Assembly: GCF_014692515.1 (NCBI RefSeq)
Contig: NZ_JACOIK010000006.1
Coordinates: 186,001-250,000 of the forward strand
From: Sphingobacterium micropteri
GTDB lineage: Bacteria > Bacteroidota > Bacteroidia > Sphingobacteriales > Sphingobacteriaceae
DNA length: 64,000 bases
Reading direction: 5' to 3'
Shown here: one piece after another, positions 1 through 8,643 of the stretch
Layout: each line of letters begins with the position of its first letter
Numbering within the stretch: position 1 is the first letter of the stretch
Position numbers and translations under genes: made by a program
The notes under the pieces: model-generated
What the model saw: the letters and a program-made list of their open reading frames with translations, nothing else
Told to the model about the DNA's origin: nothing
The model's database searches: none

Positions 1-519
1 TCCGTGGGCATCCATCGTGGCGATATGACGGTTAGCTAGTTCCGACGCCTGGGTCACTTTCTGTTTTGCCTTTAAAATTGTTAATTCTTTTTCCCATCTG
101 GAAATGTTATAGCGCAAAATTTCCAATTGTTGGGCAATTTTTTCCACTGCTTGCCCCCGGCTTTCGATTTGATCTTGTAATGTGTCCAGTTCTGCCACCA
201 AATCTTGCTTGTTTAACAAAGCTTCTTTAGCCAGTCGGTTGGCCACATCAGTTTCCAATTTACCCGCATGGTATTTCAGCAATATCGTCTTGGCTTTCTC
301 TTCCATCTGTTCGGCACGTTCACGATTTTGTTCCGCTTTGTTTTCCAAACGTATTTTAGATGCCTTAGCCTGTGCCAGCTTTTCTATAACCTCAGCAAGT
401 TCTTCCTTCAAGTCCCGAATACCTTGTTCAATCATGTGGATAGGATCTTCCATTCTGTCGACCAATGCGTGGATTTCCGATTGCCCTATCTTTAAAAGTC
501 TCTTGAAAATGTTCATCAT
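1..519 (-). CDS. pspA: PspA/IM30 family envelope-stress protein, C-terminus cut by the window edge
   Basis: Phage-shock protein A family: peripheral inner-membrane proteins that form coiled-coil scaffolds and stabilise damaged membranes. Translating the complementary strand from the ATG at 519 gives MMNIFKRLLKIGQSEIHAL, then a nearly uninterrupted charged coiled coil with the family-typical DRMEDP and MIEQGIRDLK stretches near residues 22-40. The frame stays open for 173 codons to the edge; family members are about 220-235 residues, so the C-terminal quarter is missing. It lies 13 bp downstream of the YbjN-like gene on the same strand, so the two are very probably co-transcribed. The class is clear; whether it acts in phage-shock control or in membrane remodelling cannot be told from sequence. 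Confidence 0.9.
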   Translation of the reverse strand, partial: MMNIFKRLLKIGQSEIHALVDRMEDPIHMIEQGIRDLKEELAEVIEKLAQAKASKIRLENKAEQNRERAEQMEEKAKTILLKYHAGKLETDVANRLAKEALLNKQDLVAELDTLQDQIESRGQAVEKIAQQLEILRYNISRWEKELTILKAKQKVTQASELANRHIATMDAHG

Positions 520-532
520 ATTACTTATTCGT

Positions 533-922
533 TTAATTCTTTGAAAATGCTATCAACTGTTCATAATACTCACTGAGCAATAAAGAGAGCGAATTGATTG
601 CTGCGTCAAATTCATTCTGATCAATGTTGTGTGCCTGCAGCGTGTAGCGGAATATCACTTTTTTGCCATCTTCCGTAAGGGCAAATCCTCCATGTATAAT
701 ATCCCTGTTTTTCATGAGCAATGCCTTGAAAGTCGCCAGATTGTCAGACTGCAATGTGAACAGGTACTGCTCGAAAATAATCACTGGTGGCGCAACGCCG
801 ATGATTAGATTACGGATGCCATCCGTCTCACTTTCGACAATGAAAAAACCTTCTTGTTCACTGTTTTTGCAGATCGTGAATCCAATATCTTCTATATATT
901 TTTTTATTTTTCGAAACAGCAT
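533..922 (-). CDS. Small YbjN-like (type III chaperone fold) protein, probable PspA partner
   Basis: A 129-residue soluble protein with no signal peptide or membrane segment. The alternating beta-alpha layout (short N-terminal helix, then strands around GFFIVESETDG, LIIGVAPPVIIFEQ and KKVIFRYTLQAHNID, and a C-terminal helix) resembles the YbjN / secretion-chaperone-like fold. This is a pattern judgement and not a motif match. It is the first gene of a two-gene unit with the PspA homologue and is divergent from an XRE regulator. The family usually works by binding another protein, so a role as an accessory or control factor for PspA is a reasonable inference. The ATG at 922 is the natural start. 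Confidence 0.55.
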   Translation of the reverse strand: MLFRKIKKYIEDIGFTICKNSEQEGFFIVESETDGIRNLIIGVAPPVIIFEQYLFTLQSDNLATFKALLMKNRDIIHGGFALTEDGKKVIFRYTLQAHNIDQNEFDAAINSLSLLLSEYYEQLIAFSKN

Positions 923-936
923 AGCCGATTAAATTG

Positions 937-994
937 TATATTTGCTCATAAACTTTGCATAAATATAATGAATGCAAAAATATTTTGCAAATAA
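937..994. promoter_or_regulatory. Divergent control region with TTTGC/GCAAA repeats, candidate XRE operator
   Basis: The 90-bp gap between the YbjN-like gene and the XRE gene contains TTTGCAT (954-960) and its inverted partner ATGCAAA (972-978), with further TTTGC copies at 941-945 and 984-988. A TATATTTG element at 937-944 matches the Bacteroidota -7 consensus TAnnTTTG for the plus strand. Dyad repeats beside an XRE gene commonly serve for autoregulation. No -33 TTG is seen at the usual distance. Confidence 0.45.
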
Positions 995-1012
995 AAAATA
1001 AAAAAAAGTTAA

Positions 1013-1672
1013 ATGAGTCAGATTGGAAGTAACATAAAAAAGCTTAGGAAAGTGAAGGGGTTAAGTCAGCAAGCTTTTGCAGACTTGTTTGGTCTGACAC
1101 GTGGGAATATCTCTTCGTATGAAGAGCGAAGAGCCGAACCAAAAATTGAGATTATTTTACAGATTGCAAAATATTTTGGCATACCCGTGGCGGAATTGCT
1201 GCAAAAGCAGCTTACTGTAAATGAGATTTTGAACTTCGAGGACTATTTTGAAGACAGTACGCTGCCGGTGGCAGCTAAAAATATGAGTGCTGTACCCTTT
1301 ATAGGTCGGGAAAGTTTTCTACATGCCGATCAAAAAATAGACGTGGCTACTTTGCCGCAGATCTATTTTCCAATATATCATAAACAAAAGTTCCTCGCGG
1401 TGGAGAACTGCTCTTTTATTCCCAAGCCACTCGTATTTCCATTTGAAGAGAATGCCATTCTGTTTTTTGAACCGGTAGAAATCGCAATTCTGCACACACT
1501 TGATCAGCATTATGGCGTTTATTGGGGTGCTGATGAACTCTTTTTTGGCCAATATCAAGCCAATGGCAAAGATATTGAACTGATATTAAACGACTGGATG
1601 AAAACGATATTCACCGAGGAAAAGAAATCTTATTTCTGGAAGCTTTACGGTAAGTTTGAAAAAGTTGTTTAG
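1013..1672 (+). CDS. XRE-family transcriptional regulator with a C-terminal LexA/S24-like region
   Basis: A 219-residue DNA-binding protein. Residues 7-63 form a Cro/CI helix-turn-helix (recognition region GLSQQAFADLFGLTRGNISS). The C-terminal part from about residue 90 has the size and strand pattern of the S24-type dimerisation domain seen in phage-like repressors, but I do not see a convincing Ser-Lys cleavage dyad, so it is probably not self-cleaving. It is transcribed divergently from the YbjN-pspA unit across a 90-bp gap containing inverted TTTGCAT/ATGCAAA repeats. That layout suits a local regulator that controls itself and perhaps the neighbouring pair. The ATG at 1013 gives the full HTH. 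Confidence 0.8.
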   Translation: MSQIGSNIKKLRKVKGLSQQAFADLFGLTRGNISSYEERRAEPKIEIILQIAKYFGIPVAELLQKQLTVNEILNFEDYFEDSTLPVAAKNMSAVPFIGRESFLHADQKIDVATLPQIYFPIYHKQKFLAVENCSFIPKPLVFPFEENAILFFEPVEIAILHTLDQHYGVYWGADELFFGQYQANGKDIELILNDWMKTIFTEEKKSYFWKLYGKFEKVV

Positions 1673-1713
1673 TCTTTTTCTTTTTTCATCAAAGGAAAGA
1701 ATAAAGATAAAGA

Positions 1714-4563
1714 TCACATCATTTCTTCCTTCAAAAACCTGGCTGTTTCATTCCCTTTCTGTTTGATGAGATCTTCCGGCAACCCGGCAAACATTAATTG
1801 TCCGCCATTTTTACCGCCTTCGGGACCCATATCAATAACCCAGTCCGCGGTTTTGACGACGTCTAGATTATGCTCAATGATCAATACGGTGTTTCCGCGA
1901 TCTACCAAACGGTTGATAACGCCCAATAGAACATTGACATCCTCAAAATGTAGGCCGGTAGTCGGTTCATCCAAAATGTAGAATGTATTGCCCGTATCCT
2001 TTTTGGATAATTCGGTAGCCAGCTTTACACGTTGCGCTTCTCCTCCCGAAAGGGTAGTAGACGATTGACCTAAGGTGATGTACCCTAATCCTACATCTTG
2101 TAGCGTTTTGATCTTTCGATAAATGGAAGGGATGTTTTCAAAAAAATCTACAGCTTCGTCAATACTCATATCCAGTACATCAGAAATTGATTTTCCACGG
2201 TAACGGACTTCCAATGTTTCGCGGTTATATCGCTTTCCGTGGCAAGTTTCGCATGGAACTTGTACATCGGGTAAGAAATTCATTTCGATGATCTTCATGC
2301 CCGCCCCCTGACAAGTTTCGCAGCGTCCGCCTTTAACGTTAAAAGAAAAACGACCAGGCTTGTAGCCTCGTATTTTTGCTTCTGGCAATTGTACAAATAA
2401 CGTGCGGATATCCGAGAACACACCGGTATAAGTCGATGGGTTGGAGCGTGGTGTACGTCCTATCGGACTTTGGTTGATTTCGATAACCTTGTCTATATGT
2501 TCTAGTCCTTCTACCTTTTTATAGGGTAGCGGTGTGCTTTTCGCACGGAAAAAATGTTTGTTTAAAATAGGGTAGAGCGTACCTGTGATCAGACTGGATT
2601 TTCCCGAACCGGACACACCTGTGACCAAAATTAATTTACCCAAAGGAAAGTCGACCTGGACATTCCGCAGATTATTTCCAGAGGCACCTTTTAGCGTTAA
2701 TGTTTTGCCATTGCCTGGACGTCGTGTGGTCGGGATAGCGACTTCTTTCTGCCCGTTGAGATAACTAGCGGTCAACGTATCCGCTTTCATGATCTCTTTC
2801 GGGGTGCCCTGTGCTACTACACTTCCGCCGTGTATACCTGCTTCCGGTCCCATATCGATTACGTAATCAGCTTGAAGAATCATGTCTTTATCATGCTCCA
2901 CCACCAATACCGAGTTCCCGATATCACGTAAATTTTTCAGCGAATTAATCAGTCGTTCGTTATCCCGTTGATGTAAACCGATGCTCGGTTCGTCCAGAAT
3001 ATATAACACATTCACAAGTTGAGAACCTATTTGTGTTGCCAGTCTTATACGTTGAGCTTCACCACCAGAAAGTGTTTTGGAAGAACGATCTAAAGTGAGG
3101 TAACTTAATCCAACGTCCAGCAGGAAACCGATTCTAGCGCGAATTTCCTTCAGGATTTCGGCAGCAATGGTGTTTTGGCGTTCGTTAAGGCGGCCTTCTA
3201 GACCATCAAACCAATCGTGTAACGCGGTGATATCCATGCTGGCCAGCTCGTGGATATTCTTTTGATCTATTTTGAAATGTAATGACTCTTTTTTCAGTCG
3301 AGCACCTTCGCATGCGGGACATACGACTTTCGTTCGGAAATCTTCTAAGATAGGCGCGTCGTCTGAACCTCTACCATTAATTTCTTCCAACATATCGAAG
3401 ATACCTGTAAACTGTATCTTGTATTCGCGCGCACCATAGCTGCCGTAAGACACCGTAAGGCTTAAGGGTTCTTCACCTCCAAAAAGAAGGGTGTCCAGTT
3501 GCTCCGTGCTTAGCTTTTCAATGGGGCTGGTCAACGAAAAGTCTAGTTTTTTGGCTACTGCTTTTACAACTTGGAATGTCCAAGAGTCACGGGATGGACC
3601 TAAAGGCAGAATCGCACCCTTTTGTATACTCCCTTTTTTATCGGGAATAACAATGTCTTTGTCTATTTCGAATATATAACCGAGTCCATCACATTTTGGA
3701 CACGCGCCATACGGAGAGTTGAAAGAAAAAGTGTTCGGCTGTGGTTCATCGTAAGAGATGCCCGATTCTGCATCCATCAGGTAGCGACTGAAAAAATGCT
3801 CCCGTCCGTCCTTGTTCGCAATCTTGATAATACCTTTGGCTACTTTCATAGCTTGCATAACAGATGCATATAGCCTTTTTTTATCTCCTTCGCTTGCGTA
3901 TAGCCGATCTACAACCGTTTCAATATCGTGAATTTTATAGCGGTCGACCTGCATTTTGGGCACGAGGTCTAGAATTTCACCATCTACGCGCACCTTCGTG
4001 TAACCTTGTTTGCGAATTTGTTCAAAAAGCTCACGATAGTGTCCTTTTCGTCCTTTTACAACAGGAGCTAGAATATATATAGGTTCATCACGGAATTCGA
4101 CTAATATCCTGTCGACAATCTGTTCTTCCGACATGCGCTGCATGAGTTTGCCAGTCACGTAAGAATAAGCCTCGCTTGCCCTTGCATACAGTAATCGAAG
4201 GAAATCGTATATCTCCGTGATCGTTCCAACGGTTGAGCGTGGATTCTTGTTTGTCGTTTTCTGTTCGATGGATATCACAGGGCTTAGGCCCGATATTTTA
4301 TCCACATCTGGGCGTTCCATCCCTCCTAAAAACTGTCGGCTATAAGCCGAAAAAGTTTCCATATAACGACGTTGTCCTTCTGCGTAAATCGTATCGAATG
4401 CCAAAGAAGATTTACCGCTGCCGCTTAGCCCGGTAATCACGACTAATTCATTACGAGGGAAACTGACGTCGATATTGCGGAGATTATGGACGCGTGCGCC
4501 AAATACCTCAATTTCACGTTGTTCACCTAAATCTATAGGATTGTGCTGCTTGGTGGAGCTCAT
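1714..4563 (-). CDS. uvrA: Excinuclease ABC subunit A (UvrA)
   Basis: DNA-damage recognition ATPase of nucleotide excision repair; it loads UvrB at lesions. From the ATG at 4563 the protein is 949 residues, the normal length. Walker A GLSGSGKSS lies at residues 45-53, with a second Walker A (GVSGSGKSS) in the C-terminal half. Two ABC signatures (LSGGEAQRIRLA and LSGGEAQRVKLA) and the zinc-binding CPKC/CPAC and CETC/CETC pairs are present. The frame could extend eight codons upstream to a TTG, but the ATG is preferred: a TAnnTTTG element lies 28 bp before it. It is monocistronic, convergent with the XRE gene and divergent from the DUF2157 gene. Confidence 0.98.
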   Translation of the reverse strand: MSSTKQHNPIDLGEQREIEVFGARVHNLRNIDVSFPRNELVVITGLSGSGKSSLAFDTIYAEGQRRYMETFSAYSRQFLGGMERPDVDKISGLSPVISIEQKTTNKNPRSTVGTITEIYDFLRLLYARASEAYSYVTGKLMQRMSEEQIVDRILVEFRDEPIYILAPVVKGRKGHYRELFEQIRKQGYTKVRVDGEILDLVPKMQVDRYKIHDIETVVDRLYASEGDKKRLYASVMQAMKVAKGIIKIANKDGREHFFSRYLMDAESGISYDEPQPNTFSFNSPYGACPKCDGLGYIFEIDKDIVIPDKKGSIQKGAILPLGPSRDSWTFQVVKAVAKKLDFSLTSPIEKLSTEQLDTLLFGGEEPLSLTVSYGSYGAREYKIQFTGIFDMLEEINGRGSDDAPILEDFRTKVVCPACEGARLKKESLHFKIDQKNIHELASMDITALHDWFDGLEGRLNERQNTIAAEILKEIRARIGFLLDVGLSYLTLDRSSKTLSGGEAQRIRLATQIGSQLVNVLYILDEPSIGLHQRDNERLINSLKNLRDIGNSVLVVEHDKDMILQADYVIDMGPEAGIHGGSVVAQGTPKEIMKADTLTASYLNGQKEVAIPTTRRPGNGKTLTLKGASGNNLRNVQVDFPLGKLILVTGVSGSGKSSLITGTLYPILNKHFFRAKSTPLPYKKVEGLEHIDKVIEINQSPIGRTPRSNPSTYTGVFSDIRTLFVQLPEAKIRGYKPGRFSFNVKGGRCETCQGAGMKIIEMNFLPDVQVPCETCHGKRYNRETLEVRYRGKSISDVLDMSIDEAVDFFENIPSIYRKIKTLQDVGLGYITLGQSSTTLSGGEAQRVKLATELSKKDTGNTFYILDEPTTGLHFEDVNVLLGVINRLVDRGNTVLIIEHNLDVVKTADWVIDMGPEGGKNGGQLMFAGLPEDLIKQKGNETARFLKEEMM

Positions 4564-4591
4564 CTTGTATTGTCCTGAATTTTGCAAGGTA

Positions 4592-4599
4592 CAAAGGTA
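4592..4599 (-). promoter_or_regulatory. Candidate -7 element of the uvrA promoter
   Basis: On the minus strand this reads TACCTTTG, an exact match to the Bacteroidota -7 consensus TAnnTTTG, 28 bp upstream of the uvrA ATG. I find no TTG at the expected -33 distance, so the call rests on the -7 box and its position. Confidence 0.45.
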
Positions 4600-4708
4600 C
4601 GGAATTTTTAGTCAGGAATGAGTGGTCAGCCATCAGTGGTGAAATTAGATAACATAACTTTTTTTGGCTGGTAATTTGTACTTTGGTTGTATAAAAACAA
4701 AGCAGCGC

Positions 4709-5749
4709 GTGAAAAAACTGGATTTGACAAAACAGGAACGAGAAGTCGTTGAAAATGCACTTGACCACTGGCGGGAGTCAAATTTACTCGAAGTTGACAA
4801 AGTAGAAGAGTTAAAGCAAACCATTGACGAAAGAGGATTCGAATGGAAGCATTTAGCGCGATACGCGTTCTGGATAGCCTTGGTGTCCCTCATTTTTGCG
4901 GTATTTTCACTTTTTGCGGACGATGCGTTGATCCGGTTTGTGGAGCGCTTTTATGAAACACCAAATATTGTTTTCTGCCTGTTTTTTGCTGCGCTCGCGG
5001 TGCTTTTTTATTTTTTGGGTTTCCGAAATAAAAAGCGGTATCCGGAGAAAACGTTTTCCAATGAAACCCTTATGCTCGCAGGTTCTTTTGCAACAGCCGC
5101 CTGTATAGGTTTCCTCGGTCAGGTACTAGATCGAACGACAAGCCATTATACGCTTCTCTTCCTGCTGTCGATTGCTATATATGGTACGCTATCGGTCAAA
5201 CTTAATTCAAAGTTGATATGGGTATTTACGTTGGTAGCTCTTGGTATCTGGTTTGCTACAGAAACAGCGTATCACAGCAATTGGGGATTCAAGTTTTGGG
5301 GGATGAATTATCCGCTACGCTTTACACTGTTTGGATTACTTTTAACCACTTTCGCCTTGTGGGGACAGGATAAGATACAACCACTGCAATCTTTTCAATC
5401 CACAAGCTATATCGTGGGGCTATTATATACGATGATTGCCCTGTGGTGCCTCTCCATCTTCGGGAATTATAGTGATTTCGATGCTTGGACACAAGTCCGC
5501 CAATACCATATCCTGTATTGGGGAATCTTGGCTATCGTGCTTTCGTTGGGATTAGCTTTATATGGCATGAAGACAAAGGACCATGCCTCCCGCGATATAG
5601 GCTTTGTGTTCTTCATCCTTAACCTCTATACCCGTTTTGTGGAATATCTATGGGATAACATCAATCGTACGATTTTCTTTCTCCTATTGGCGGGATCATT
5701 TTGGTTTGTGGGCAGATGGGCTGAACGGATATGGCGTAAAGAGAAGTGA
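4709..5749 (+). CDS. DUF2157-like multi-pass membrane protein
   Basis: A membrane protein of unknown function, about 346 residues from the GTG at 4709. The N-terminal ~60 residues are soluble and charged (DLTKQEREVVENALDHWRES, then LLEVDKVEELKQTI), which is the typical head of DUF2157 proteins; roughly nine hydrophobic segments follow to the end. The frame can be opened at a TTG at 4664, but that codon lies in promoter-like sequence. The GTG giving VKKLDLTKQ is the better start, as no ATG lies between. It stands alone between divergent uvrA and a 200-bp gap. No catalytic motif is seen. Confidence 0.75.
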   Translation: MKKLDLTKQEREVVENALDHWRESNLLEVDKVEELKQTIDERGFEWKHLARYAFWIALVSLIFAVFSLFADDALIRFVERFYETPNIVFCLFFAALAVLFYFLGFRNKKRYPEKTFSNETLMLAGSFATAACIGFLGQVLDRTTSHYTLLFLLSIAIYGTLSVKLNSKLIWVFTLVALGIWFATETAYHSNWGFKFWGMNYPLRFTLFGLLLTTFALWGQDKIQPLQSFQSTSYIVGLLYTMIALWCLSIFGNYSDFDAWTQVRQYHILYWGILAIVLSLGLALYGMKTKDHASRDIGFVFFILNLYTRFVEYLWDNINRTIFFLLLAGSFWFVGRWAERIWRKEK

Positions 5750-5866
5750 CCTAATCATTAAAAAATATTATTTCTTATTGTTCCTTGGATCCCAAAGGGT
5801 GGCCAAACGCACTTTTTGTTTAACTCCAGAAAAATATTCATTTTTTTTCTGAAAGAGGGGTAACAT

Positions 5867-5925
5867 TTCGGAAAAGCCTGTGATTTATCTACAAAGCACA
5901 AAAAAAGGCGGATTCCGAAAAGCCT
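5867..5925 (+). repeat. Imperfect 13-bp direct repeat upstream of the lipoprotein gene
   Basis: TTCGGAAAAGCCT at 5867-5879 and TTCCGAAAAGCCT at 5913-5925 are 12/13 identical, 46 bp apart, in the leader of the following gene. The second copy also pairs partly with a GGCGG just before it (AGGC...GCCT, 5905-5925). Could be a regulator site pair or chance. Confidence 0.35.
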
Positions 5926-5955
5926 AAAATGAGTAGGAGAACTTTAGAAATAAGA

Positions 5956-6786
5956 ATGATGAAAAATTTACTTAACACAATCGCGATCGCGTTAATCGGG
6001 CTCTTCATGTTCACCTCATGTGACAAAGCAGACGAAATATCTGTTGAGCAACAAGAAAGAGAAATCTCAAACGCACAAATGCAAAATTCCAAAAATCCGT
6101 ACGACAAAGAAGGGGAATTGCATAATGCTTTCCTTGACTATTTTATTGCCAAAGCAGACGGCAGCAAGGAAATGAACCGGGAGAAGATGTTAGTGATTTA
6201 CGCCGATTTCTATGCCGCTCATAAAATGGAGTTTGGGGAGGAACAAATTGCCGGCTATCAGCAATTGTTCGACATATACGGTGAAATGAATGAGGGCGAG
6301 CGCCACTGGTCATTCCCTCCCCAGTTATGCCGTTGGTTTCCGGCACTATGTTTTGTTTTGACGCCTTCGCCTACTTTTCCGCATTTCCTTCCGGTGGGTT
6401 TGTTGGAAGAAGGCAATGGCGCCACCTCTACCGAGCGTACGCTAAAATTTATTGACGCGGTCAAAGAAAATGAAGCGAATATACTAGCTGATAAAGAGCT
6501 GAGCGAGGAACAGCGAAAAGCCTTGTTAAACCAACATGCCATTGCCCGCTATTCTTCCGGCTACTGGCACAATGTTTCGGCTATTCAACAGGGTAAAAGT
6601 GGTTACTATGAAGCTTTTCAAGAAGCAGATGCTGCAAAAGTTTGTCATACCTGCGACGTCGTAGGTGCTGATGCCGCCGGTGCAGCTGTTGGAGCATTGG
6701 TTGGTGGTGTTGGCGCAGGTCCGGGAGCCGGTATCGCTAGTGGAGCTGTCCTACTCGAAAAAGCATGGAATTGGTTCTGGAACTAG
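5956..6786 (+). CDS. Unrecognised lipoprotein with a glycine-rich, bacteriocin-like C-terminal tail
   Basis: A 276-residue exported lipoprotein: MMKNLLNTIAIALIGLFMFTSC gives a signal peptide with lipobox FTSC (Cys22). The middle is alpha-helical and charged, interrupted by a Trp/Pro/Cys-rich hydrophobic segment (LCRWFPALCFVLTP) near residue 125. The last ~45 residues start with CHTCDVVGADAAGAA and continue as a Gly/Ala-rich run with GxxxG spacing, ending KAWNWFWN. Such glycine-zipper tails occur in pore-forming peptides and class II bacteriocins, but I recognise no named family. An in-frame ATG at 5929 would add nine residues before the signal peptide, so 5956 is chosen. The gene is single and ends at a strong terminator. 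Function unknown. Confidence 0.7.
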   Translation: MMKNLLNTIAIALIGLFMFTSCDKADEISVEQQEREISNAQMQNSKNPYDKEGELHNAFLDYFIAKADGSKEMNREKMLVIYADFYAAHKMEFGEEQIAGYQQLFDIYGEMNEGERHWSFPPQLCRWFPALCFVLTPSPTFPHFLPVGLLEEGNGATSTERTLKFIDAVKENEANILADKELSEEQRKALLNQHAIARYSSGYWHNVSAIQQGKSGYYEAFQEADAAKVCHTCDVVGADAAGAAVGALVGGVGAGPGAGIASGAVLLEKAWNWFWN

Positions 6787-6808
6787 TCGTTTGAAACGTA
6801 TGATAAAA

Positions 6809-6846
6809 ACGAGGAGGGAATAATCGGTTTTTCCTCCTCGTTTTTT
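6809..6846. terminator. Bidirectional rho-independent terminator
   Basis: ACGAGGAGG (6809-6817) pairs with CCTCCTCGT (6833-6841). T6 follows on the plus strand and a short T-run on the minus strand, so it can serve both the lipoprotein gene and the convergent OsmC gene. Confidence 0.85.
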
Positions 6847-6848
6847 AT

Positions 6849-7265
6849 TTAAATAAATTTCAAGCTGTACGTAATCTCCACTCCTCCAGCAGCAAGCATA
6901 TCATGGACAGAGCAATATTTCTTTACAGCCAATTCTGCTGCTTTATGTACTTTCGCTTCGTCAAGCTGCCCCTTTAATACAAAAGTAATGTGAATGTGGG
7001 TAAAAATATTCGGAACTTCTTCCCGGCGTTTTCCCTCCACTTCGACTCGGATATCTTCTATGACCTGACGTTGCTTCTTTAGTATGCTGGATAGATCAAA
7101 CACACTACAAGAGCCTAAGGCCATGAGTACCAATTCCATTGGTCGTATACCTTTTCCTTCGCCACCAATACTTTCAGCACCGTCGATGTGAATTTTTATG
7201 TCAGAAAGCTCACTAGAACCTTCAAAATGAACTGCTTCGTTTTTTCGTTGTAATTGGACTTTCAT
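6849..7265 (-). CDS. OsmC/Ohr-family peroxide-detoxifying protein
   Basis: A 138-residue cytoplasmic protein of the OsmC family, which reduces organic hydroperoxides with a cysteine pair. Both cysteine contexts are present: ALGSCSVFDL near residue 52 and KKYCSVHDM near 116. The RPMELVLMALGSC helix is the family hallmark. It belongs to the YhfA-like general OsmC group and not the Ohr subgroup, as it lacks the Ohr N-terminal extension. It starts at the ATG at 7265, with a 67-bp gap to the end of the SGNH gene on the same strand, and stops three bases before a bidirectional terminator. Confidence 0.9.
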   Translation of the reverse strand: MKVQLQRKNEAVHFEGSSELSDIKIHIDGAESIGGEGKGIRPMELVLMALGSCSVFDLSSILKKQRQVIEDIRVEVEGKRREEVPNIFTHIHITFVLKGQLDEAKVHKAAELAVKKYCSVHDMLAAGGVEITYSLKFI

Positions 7266-7332
7266 GGAAATAAATTGTTTCTACCAAATTTTTCAAAAAT
7301 AAGCTTTCCAATCCATTTAATGTATTTTTTGA

Positions 7333-8643
7333 TTAAGGAAATTTCACGCCTCGATATTTTGAGGCATCCACTTTCGGAATTCTACTGCGGTATTGTTTAT
7401 TGATGGCTTCAATAAAAAGGTTGGCTATAAGAGCATTGCCCATCGGCGTGAGATGCACGCCATCGAGCGAAAACGCATTTCCGGTAATAAACGATGCGTT
7501 GATTGCCACCCCATTGTAAACAATACCCGGATTTTTAACACGGTTGAGATAAGCATGAGCATCAGCCAAAGCCAGGCTCTTTTCTTCCGCAATGTCTTTA
7601 ATGATGCTATTAAACGCCTTTACACGTGCCTGAATAGCGGTTACCTCATCGCTGTCCAGCACATATTTGCTTTCGACAGGGTTATTCGGGTGTAAACCAT
7701 ACGGGAAAGGATTTTCTGTTGACGTGTTACCTAATAATCCTGCTGATGCAAACGGTAGTACAAATAAGTCATTATCTGAGGCTGCTCTAGGTATACCTGT
7801 TCCGGTTTCGATATAAATGTCCTGTACGTCTTGACCGCTCTCAGCTTTTACTGCCGCGATCAGCGCTGCCCGTGTTACCGTGGTAAAAAAAGGAATAGCT
7901 GTTACATCCGGAATAGTCGCCACTACACCTTTCCGATCGTTGGTTGTCAATGCCTCAATAAAGCTTCTGTATACTTGTTCAAATGTTGCTGTTTCTGTCA
8001 ATACCGTTGTGGGATCGCCCGGATTGGTTACGGCACCATTCATGGCGTTACCTAGAACATCGTTGTTTCCCAGCCAAAAACTGAAAAACGTATGATTTTT
8101 TTCTGTAGCAAATTGTACGTAAGTTTTTGTTCCGACATCAGCATCTGGCAATAGCCTCTCAAAATACATGTTCAAACCACCAAACCACGCTTGGGTAGAA
8201 AGGTCTAATCGCATACCCGGGACACCTAAGTTTTCGATATCTTCCGTGTATTTGCTGAGTTTTCCCTCTGCACGATACGCCAAATTATCCGTGACGTTTT
8301 CCATAATAGGCTGCCCGTCTACTAAAGCTTGGAGCTGTATATAGCCTGATCCGTTACGTTCATTTTCAGAAAAAAACGGACTTCTAAAATTAGTATTCCC
8401 CACCTGTTGCAATTGTTCTGCGATTAAATTAGGAAATGCTACTTTTTGTCCTTCTAGATATAACCCACCATCGGCAAAACCTGCGGTCAATGAGTTTCCA
8501 ACTGCAATATATTTAGAAAAATCTGCTTGTCCAGGTGACGTCTGTAGGCCTTCGATTTCAGGTTTGCAGGAAGAGGCGAAAATAGTGGACAGGATACCAA
8601 TGTATAACGCTATATTTTTAAATACTTTTTTCATCACTACCAT
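7333..8643 (-). CDS. SGNH/GDSL-family lipase or esterase lipoprotein
   Basis: A 436-residue surface or periplasmic lipoprotein (lipobox ASSC, Cys26). SGNH blocks are visible: AVGNSLTAG with nucleophile Ser51, FWLGNNDVLG (block III Asn), and SLDGVHLTPMGN with the Asp-x-x-His pair. These enzymes hydrolyse acyl esters. The gene follows the FadL-type channel directly. With the ATG at 8643 the two overlap by 7 bp; with the second ATG at 8634 they are 2 bp apart. Coupling of a lipase with a fatty-acid channel suggests release and uptake of fatty acids. The exact substrate is unknown. Confidence 0.88.
   Translation of the reverse strand: MVVMKKVFKNIALYIGILSTIFASSCKPEIEGLQTSPGQADFSKYIAVGNSLTAGFADGGLYLEGQKVAFPNLIAEQLQQVGNTNFRSPFFSENERNGSGYIQLQALVDGQPIMENVTDNLAYRAEGKLSKYTEDIENLGVPGMRLDLSTQAWFGGLNMYFERLLPDADVGTKTYVQFATEKNHTFFSFWLGNNDVLGNAMNGAVTNPGDPTTVLTETATFEQVYRSFIEALTTNDRKGVVATIPDVTAIPFFTTVTRAALIAAVKAESGQDVQDIYIETGTGIPRAASDNDLFVLPFASAGLLGNTSTENPFPYGLHPNNPVESKYVLDSDEVTAIQARVKAFNSIIKDIAEEKSLALADAHAYLNRVKNPGIVYNGVAINASFITGNAFSLDGVHLTPMGNALIANLFIEAINKQYRSRIPKVDASKYRGVKFP

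Noticed and set aside
182..544. 120-codon plus-strand frame at the left end
   Set aside because: Antisense of the PspA coiled coil, which reads open to the window edge on the minus strand.
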